This document shows, piece after piece, positions 60,406 through 64,000 of a stretch of DNA of 64,000 nt (position 1 is the stretch's first letter; each line of letters starts with the position of its first letter). The notes below the pieces were generated by a model. It worked only from the letters and a program-made list of their open reading frames with translations, searched no databases and was not told the DNA's origin. Made by a program: the position numbers and the translations under genes. This DNA is from Hygrocybe punicea (taxonomy: Eukaryota; Basidiomycota; Agaricomycetes; Agaricales; Hygrophoraceae), in the NCBI GenBank assembly GCA_963556145.1, contig OY744465.1:2666001-2730000 (forward strand), given 5' to 3'.

Positions 60406-60429
60406 TAATAAATTAAAAGAACTCGTAAC

Positions 60430-61156
60430 ATGGCATGCTCCAGTGCAACTGTCATCATTTTTGATGTGTTTGGGTCGACAGGTATGGGTGCTGGGATGTA
60501 TTTTGGTGCTGGGGGTGCCACTTTACATTGACATGTTGGTGTAAGTGGGTGGGTCTGTTTGTGATGAGACAGAGGCACTGGTGCATGGCTCCAGTTGGAT
60601 TGTGGTGGGCAGTTGTCATTGAGTTGCCACAGAAGCGCAGGTCAATGGCTCATTTTGTGCTGTCGTTTGGGCAGGTGTAAAGATGTTTGTTGATGCTAGT
60701 GTGACCCAACACTGGTGTTCTTCAGCAATTCCTGCATTGTGTCCTTCTTCAAATGCTGGTGCAATTTTCAGATGTGCTCATTCCTCGTATTCCTTGGTCC
60801 TCTTTTGGTAAACAGCCTCTATCATGTCCAATGTTCTCTGTACTCTATCCTCAAAGTTCACACTGTGTTCTGTGCTCTGTGCTCTGTCCTTGGAAGTTGC
60901 AGTGCTTAAATTCACAATCTGTGCCTCCATTCCAAAGGCTGTAGTTGTTGTGGTAACAAGCAGCTGATGTACCTCGTACTTCTGGTAAATGGGATTCTGA
61001 GTCATATGAGGTTGGTTGTGTGAAGAAGACATCAAGTGTAAATGTTTCAGAATATAAATGGTCCAGACTTCAAAGTAATGAGGACTCTTTGCCTGCCAAA
61101 GGAATTGGCACTGAGTTTATCAATCCACCAAGCAACAAATAGTTCCTAAACTATGG
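60430..61156 (-). pseudogene. Coding-like remnant, unknown
   Basis: A minus-strand frame at 60778-61035 (85 codons) continues past stops toward 60400 in the same register with Thr/Pro-rich text. A helical segment (RVQRTLDMIEAVYQKRTKEY) is visible. It is probably a decayed gene or gag-like remnant; no domain is recognised. Confidence 0.25.
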
Positions 61157-61164
61157 GCCAATGT

Positions 61165-61536
61165 TAGTGTTGCCACAGCTAAGGCTAATAGCTGGCTACT
61201 AGCCATTAGCTTAGCTGATTTTAGCTTAGCTGATGCTAGCTAAGCTAATGGCTAATCTCCAGCTAATGGCTAAGGCTAAAGTATTTCAGAAAGTTAGCTT
61301 AGCTGTAGCTGAAGCTAAGGGAAGATAAAAATAATATCATCTCAGAACAGCCTAGAAATACCTAAAAAGGATATCATACCTGACTAATAGTCATTAGCTT
61401 AGCTGACTTTAGCTTAGCCATAGCTGCAGCTAGTACTTGGCTAGTGACTAAGGCTAAGACATTTTTCATGAATTAGCTTAGCTTTAGCTGCAGCTAATTT
61501 AGCTGTGGCTAGGCTAGCTTAGCTGTGGCAACACTA
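61165..61536. mobile_element. hAT-type MITE, TAGTGTTGCC ends, perfect 8 bp TSD
   Basis: The TIRs TAGTGTTGCCACAGCTAAG and its complement are flanked by GCCAATGT at 61157-61164 and 61537-61544. Both subterminal regions are filled with TTAGCTTAGCTG-type motifs in both orientations. 372 bp, non-coding. Confidence 0.9.
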
Positions 61537-61798
61537 GCCAATGTTTTCATAGTTGTTTCAGAAGCTCAAGAAACCATTGTTTTGCTGTGTCAGCAATTTT
61601 GCTGGTGATTATCTCAATTTTATCGTGGTCACTGTTCCCCAAGACAACTTCTCAGTCCACCAGGCTCAGCCAGTCTGCTGGGTCCCCAGATGAGCCCCAA
61701 AACACAAAAAGCCTTTGGTAATCCAACATTGGAGTTGAGGGAGATATCCAAGTCAAAGCAAGCAGGCTAGAAAGTGAGAAACAGAGCAAAAGCAGTGT

Positions 61799-62845
61799 GT
61801 GTGTGGGTTCAAACCACACTCTCATCACCAGGTGAAGAGGTACCAGGGTATCCTCAGGGTGCTCAGAGGATGTGTACCTCAGAAGGACTCAGATAAGGGT
61901 CTCTACAACATCTGGATGTGCTACTCTCTGGATCAACTGTTGGAACTAGGTCACATGATCCATGCTTGCTACCACTCCACCACAACCCCTACCCCTGACA
62001 CTTTCAGCTTTTCCATCATTTACATGTCCCACCACATTAAATCCCAGTCTGTCAACAACTACTTGTCTGGTATTTGCAACTAACTTGAACCTTTCTACCC
62101 CAATGTCCACACCACTCACCGCCACCCCCTTATAGTGAAAACTTTGATGGGATGCAAGAAGCTTCATTGCATTGGGACTTTCCATAAATGCCCCCTTGCC
62201 AGTGCTGAGCTACACTGCATCACCACTTCCCTGCAGGGTTCCACCTCCCATAACAACCTTTTATTTGTAGCATCCATCACCATCGCCTTTCACTGACTCC
62301 TCCACCTGGGGGAATTTATCTGGCCTGATTCCTTGGCCCTGCAGGACTACCAGAAGGTTACTATGCACAACACCATTCACATTCATGACACTTTGTTCAA
62401 TTTTTACTTGCCTGGCCACAAGGCCAACTGCTTTTTTGAGGGCAGCTGGGTCCTTATTCATTCCCACCAAGCTTCTCATGATCCACTCACCATCTTCCTG
62501 ACTTATTTTCATTCTTGCAACCCCCTGTTCCCAGCTCATCCTGAGTTATAGCTCCATGCTGACAGATCTATCCCCACTTGTTCCTGGTTCCTGGGCTGAC
62601 TTCACCATTTCTGCCCTGATCCTGCCCTTGGTGGCTACTCACTTCATTCTGGGGGTGTCACTGACCTCACTAACTCTGGTGTCCCAACATATCTCATTCA
62701 GAGTATTGGCCATTGGGCTTCTGATGCCTGGCAAATCTACATCCATTGCCACCCAACTTTGCAGGCCACTTTACTTTTCTCATTTGGCTGCTCCCCATCA
62801 CTGTTCACTTCATTTCATTCAAAAACTAATGATGCATCAAAATAA
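61799..62845 (+). pseudogene. Tyrosine recombinase, decayed by transitions
   Basis: One register runs 349 codons with four stops: TAA 62081, TGA 62294, TAG 62549 and TGA 62597. It reads NNYLSGICN (core-binding domain), then LLHLGEF, HQASHDPLT, and a C-terminal block GGYSLHSGGVTDL...IQSIGHWASDAWQIYIH ending in the tyrosine. This matches fungal Crypton-like/phage-type recombinases. By recalled family consensus, LLRLGE, LRSGG and IGRW are expected, so Arg-to-His changes hit catalytic or conserved sites. All are explained by CpG-to-CpA. No frameshift is needed. The enzyme would have cut and rejoined DNA through the tyrosine; this copy cannot. Confidence 0.75.
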
Positions 62846-62848
62846 CAT

Positions 62849-62933
62849 TGGTCATCACCAAGATTTGAACCTTGGAACTGATTGAATTGAACATAATGAA
62901 GCACATTTTATTGTTGTAACCACTATACCATAC
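62849..62933 (-). pseudogene. tRNA-like remnant or SINE head
   Basis: On the minus strand TGGTATAGTGG resembles an A box and GGTTCAAATCT, about 50 nt later, a B box. The unit ends GATGACCA. The acceptor stem does not pair, so it is not a functional tRNA. It starts 4 nt after the recombinase stop. Confidence 0.4.
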
Positions 62934-63420
62934 ATCCATCTAAATGTCTTCTGAATAGGTTATCCATATACCCATAGCATTTGGACTTATAATTTTTTTC
63001 TACCATGAGACACCAATAGCCTCACTCTTCATCACTTATCATTGATTTGAGTAGTGTCCAAGTTGTTACAAAGGAAAACCTTACTAAAACTGAGGAGAGA
63101 TGATATGAGAGAATTTTTATCAATTCAAATAAGTGATTGGGTACATCTAACACCTTATGAGAATACACACTTGAAAAGGTTTCAGAGAAGCTTATGTCAG
63201 CACCAACCTTTGCACCAGCATCATTCAAACCTTAGATACAAAAGGTTGTGAGGACCTTAGAATCAAATGTCACGCCAGCATTACATAAATTTCTTGTGTG
63301 AACCCTGGAATAACTGAGAACAAAGGCTTGGTCATCAGATGTAAAACCTTTTCTGGCAAATCCCTGTCCTAACCCTGACCCTTGTTTGTGGTGTAAATTC
63401 AAAGAACTTGTAACTAGACA
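62934..63420. other. No gene seen
   Basis: AT-rich sequence with short frames only. AAAGAACTTGTAA at 63401-63413 also occurs at the end of duplication copy 1 (8920s). Confidence 0.35.
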
Positions 63421-63542
63421 GCAACACCCGCGGTGGGAAGGTCAGGTGACACGACTTTGCACAGGGATTACTTAATTTTTTTTTCACACGCGACACGACC
63501 AGGATTTCCGTCAAGGCCGGCCGAGCCGGGCCACTCGCCCAG

Positions 63543-64000
63543 ATGTTAGTACGGCGTCGAAGACTCGGAACTGCCAAGACAAGTACCGCAGAACAAACGC
63601 TTGTAATGAAGCCACCATCTGGTTAGTATAATGCTTTTATCTCCGTCATATTATTTAACACCTTTGACTGCCAGCTTTCACCGACGTCTTCAATTACGCT
63701 TTATTGTGTGTTTGTATTGCTTGTGTATCATTCCTCTATTATGCTGGACCACAGGAAACAATATCCGAAGATGGTGCTGTCAAAACTTCGGGCCCCCTTT
63801 TCACTGTTTGTGACTTACCGGGAAGAGGAAAAGGTGCTGTTGCTTCTCGAGATATCCAGGTTCAGACGTTCTCTCTGGCCCTTGACAATATTCTCACATC
63901 TGGAACAGCAAGGAGAACTTCTGATTCGTGAAAAACCTTTATTCATTGTGCCGCACAAAAGTCTGCTGCTATTCTTTCCCGAACATTACTCTCTACTCAT
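63543..64000 (+). CDS. SET-domain protein, 5' part (cut by window edge)
   Basis: Modelled exons: 63543-63602, 63755-63859 and 63909 to about 63960, in phase, with GT..AG introns. The text after the first intron is KTSGPLFTVCDLPGRGKGA, then SRDIQ joined to QGELLIREKPLFIV. This is the N-terminal signature of fungal SET proteins (GRG.GA...I..G.LI..E.P). SET domains transfer methyl groups from S-adenosylmethionine to lysine; the substrate is unknown here. The first exon and start are the least certain. GC content and CpG are clearly higher than in the decayed sequence to the left. Confidence 0.7.

Larger units (their letters stand above)
56448..60429 (-). repeat. Dispersed duplication, copy 2, with two inserted foldbacks
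   Basis: Homologous to 6670-8928. The extra length comes from 58666-59609 and 59631-60405, which interrupt sequence that is continuous at 8888-8928. Confidence 0.75.

Noticed and set aside
61165..61536. Regulatory RNA with multiple stem-loops
   Set aside because: TIRs and a perfect 8 bp duplication define it as a MITE.
62849..62933. Functional tRNA gene
   Set aside because: A- and B-box-like motifs are present but the acceptor stem does not pair.

Overview
The window looks like nuclear DNA of a basidiomycete fungus, most likely an agaricomycete. The support is a two-gene host island with many introns of about 47-63 bp (GT..AG), fungal-type GEM1 and vWA genes, a SET-domain gene at the right edge, and mushroom-type retroelements and tyrosine-recombinase remains. 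No prokaryotic operons, rRNA or CRISPR arrays were seen. Most of the 64 kb is transposable-element sequence, much of it nested.

Layout. 1-5676: a minus-strand LTR element (E1) with at least 976 bp of apparently identical LTR at both ends. It has no gag-pol and keeps two small reading frames joined by an ATGA overlap. 5926-8928: a minus-strand gene of unknown family (membrane segments plus seven 19-residue repeats). A decayed paralogue lies at 56366-57350. 9440-27445: a nest. Rearranged and partly truncated copies of one hAT-like non-autonomous element (A, B, C) surround a foldback MITE. The MITE is split by a complete Ty3/Gypsy chromovirus (13636-24332), and the chromovirus pol is split by hAT-like copy B. 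27488-32630: a full-length Ty1/Copia element with an intact 1483-codon ORF, near-identical LTRs and a GAAGG duplication, about 345 bp upstream of GEM1.

Host island, 32976-37586: GEM1 (Miro GTPase, 15 exons, 642 aa as modelled) and a vWA-domain gene (6 exons, 484 aa), same direction, 219 bp apart.

37769-54000: a second, decayed Ty3/Gypsy gag-pol (39723-53965) interrupted at the integrase. The interruption is a small LTR element, whose right LTR is split by a hAT-like element (45679-51633), which in turn carries a 4.9 kb foldback with TA ends. A further hAT-type MITE (51868-52945) interrupts the same integrase. 54180-63420: decayed sequence, several MITEs, two foldbacks whose empty sites can be read in the paralogous copy near 8.9 kb, and a tyrosine-recombinase pseudogene followed by a tRNA-like remnant. 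63543-64000: the 5' end of a SET-domain gene.

Reading across the window. Most in-frame stops in the old elements can be explained by C-to-T or G-to-A transitions, usually TGA where Arg (CGA) is expected; the young Copia ORF and E1 lack this damage. The chromovirus seems self-primed: 11 nt after its 5' LTR are complementary to the predicted mRNA 5' end. Its two frames downstream of the chromodomain resemble those of E1. That pair of accessory frames is the least familiar biology I see here.
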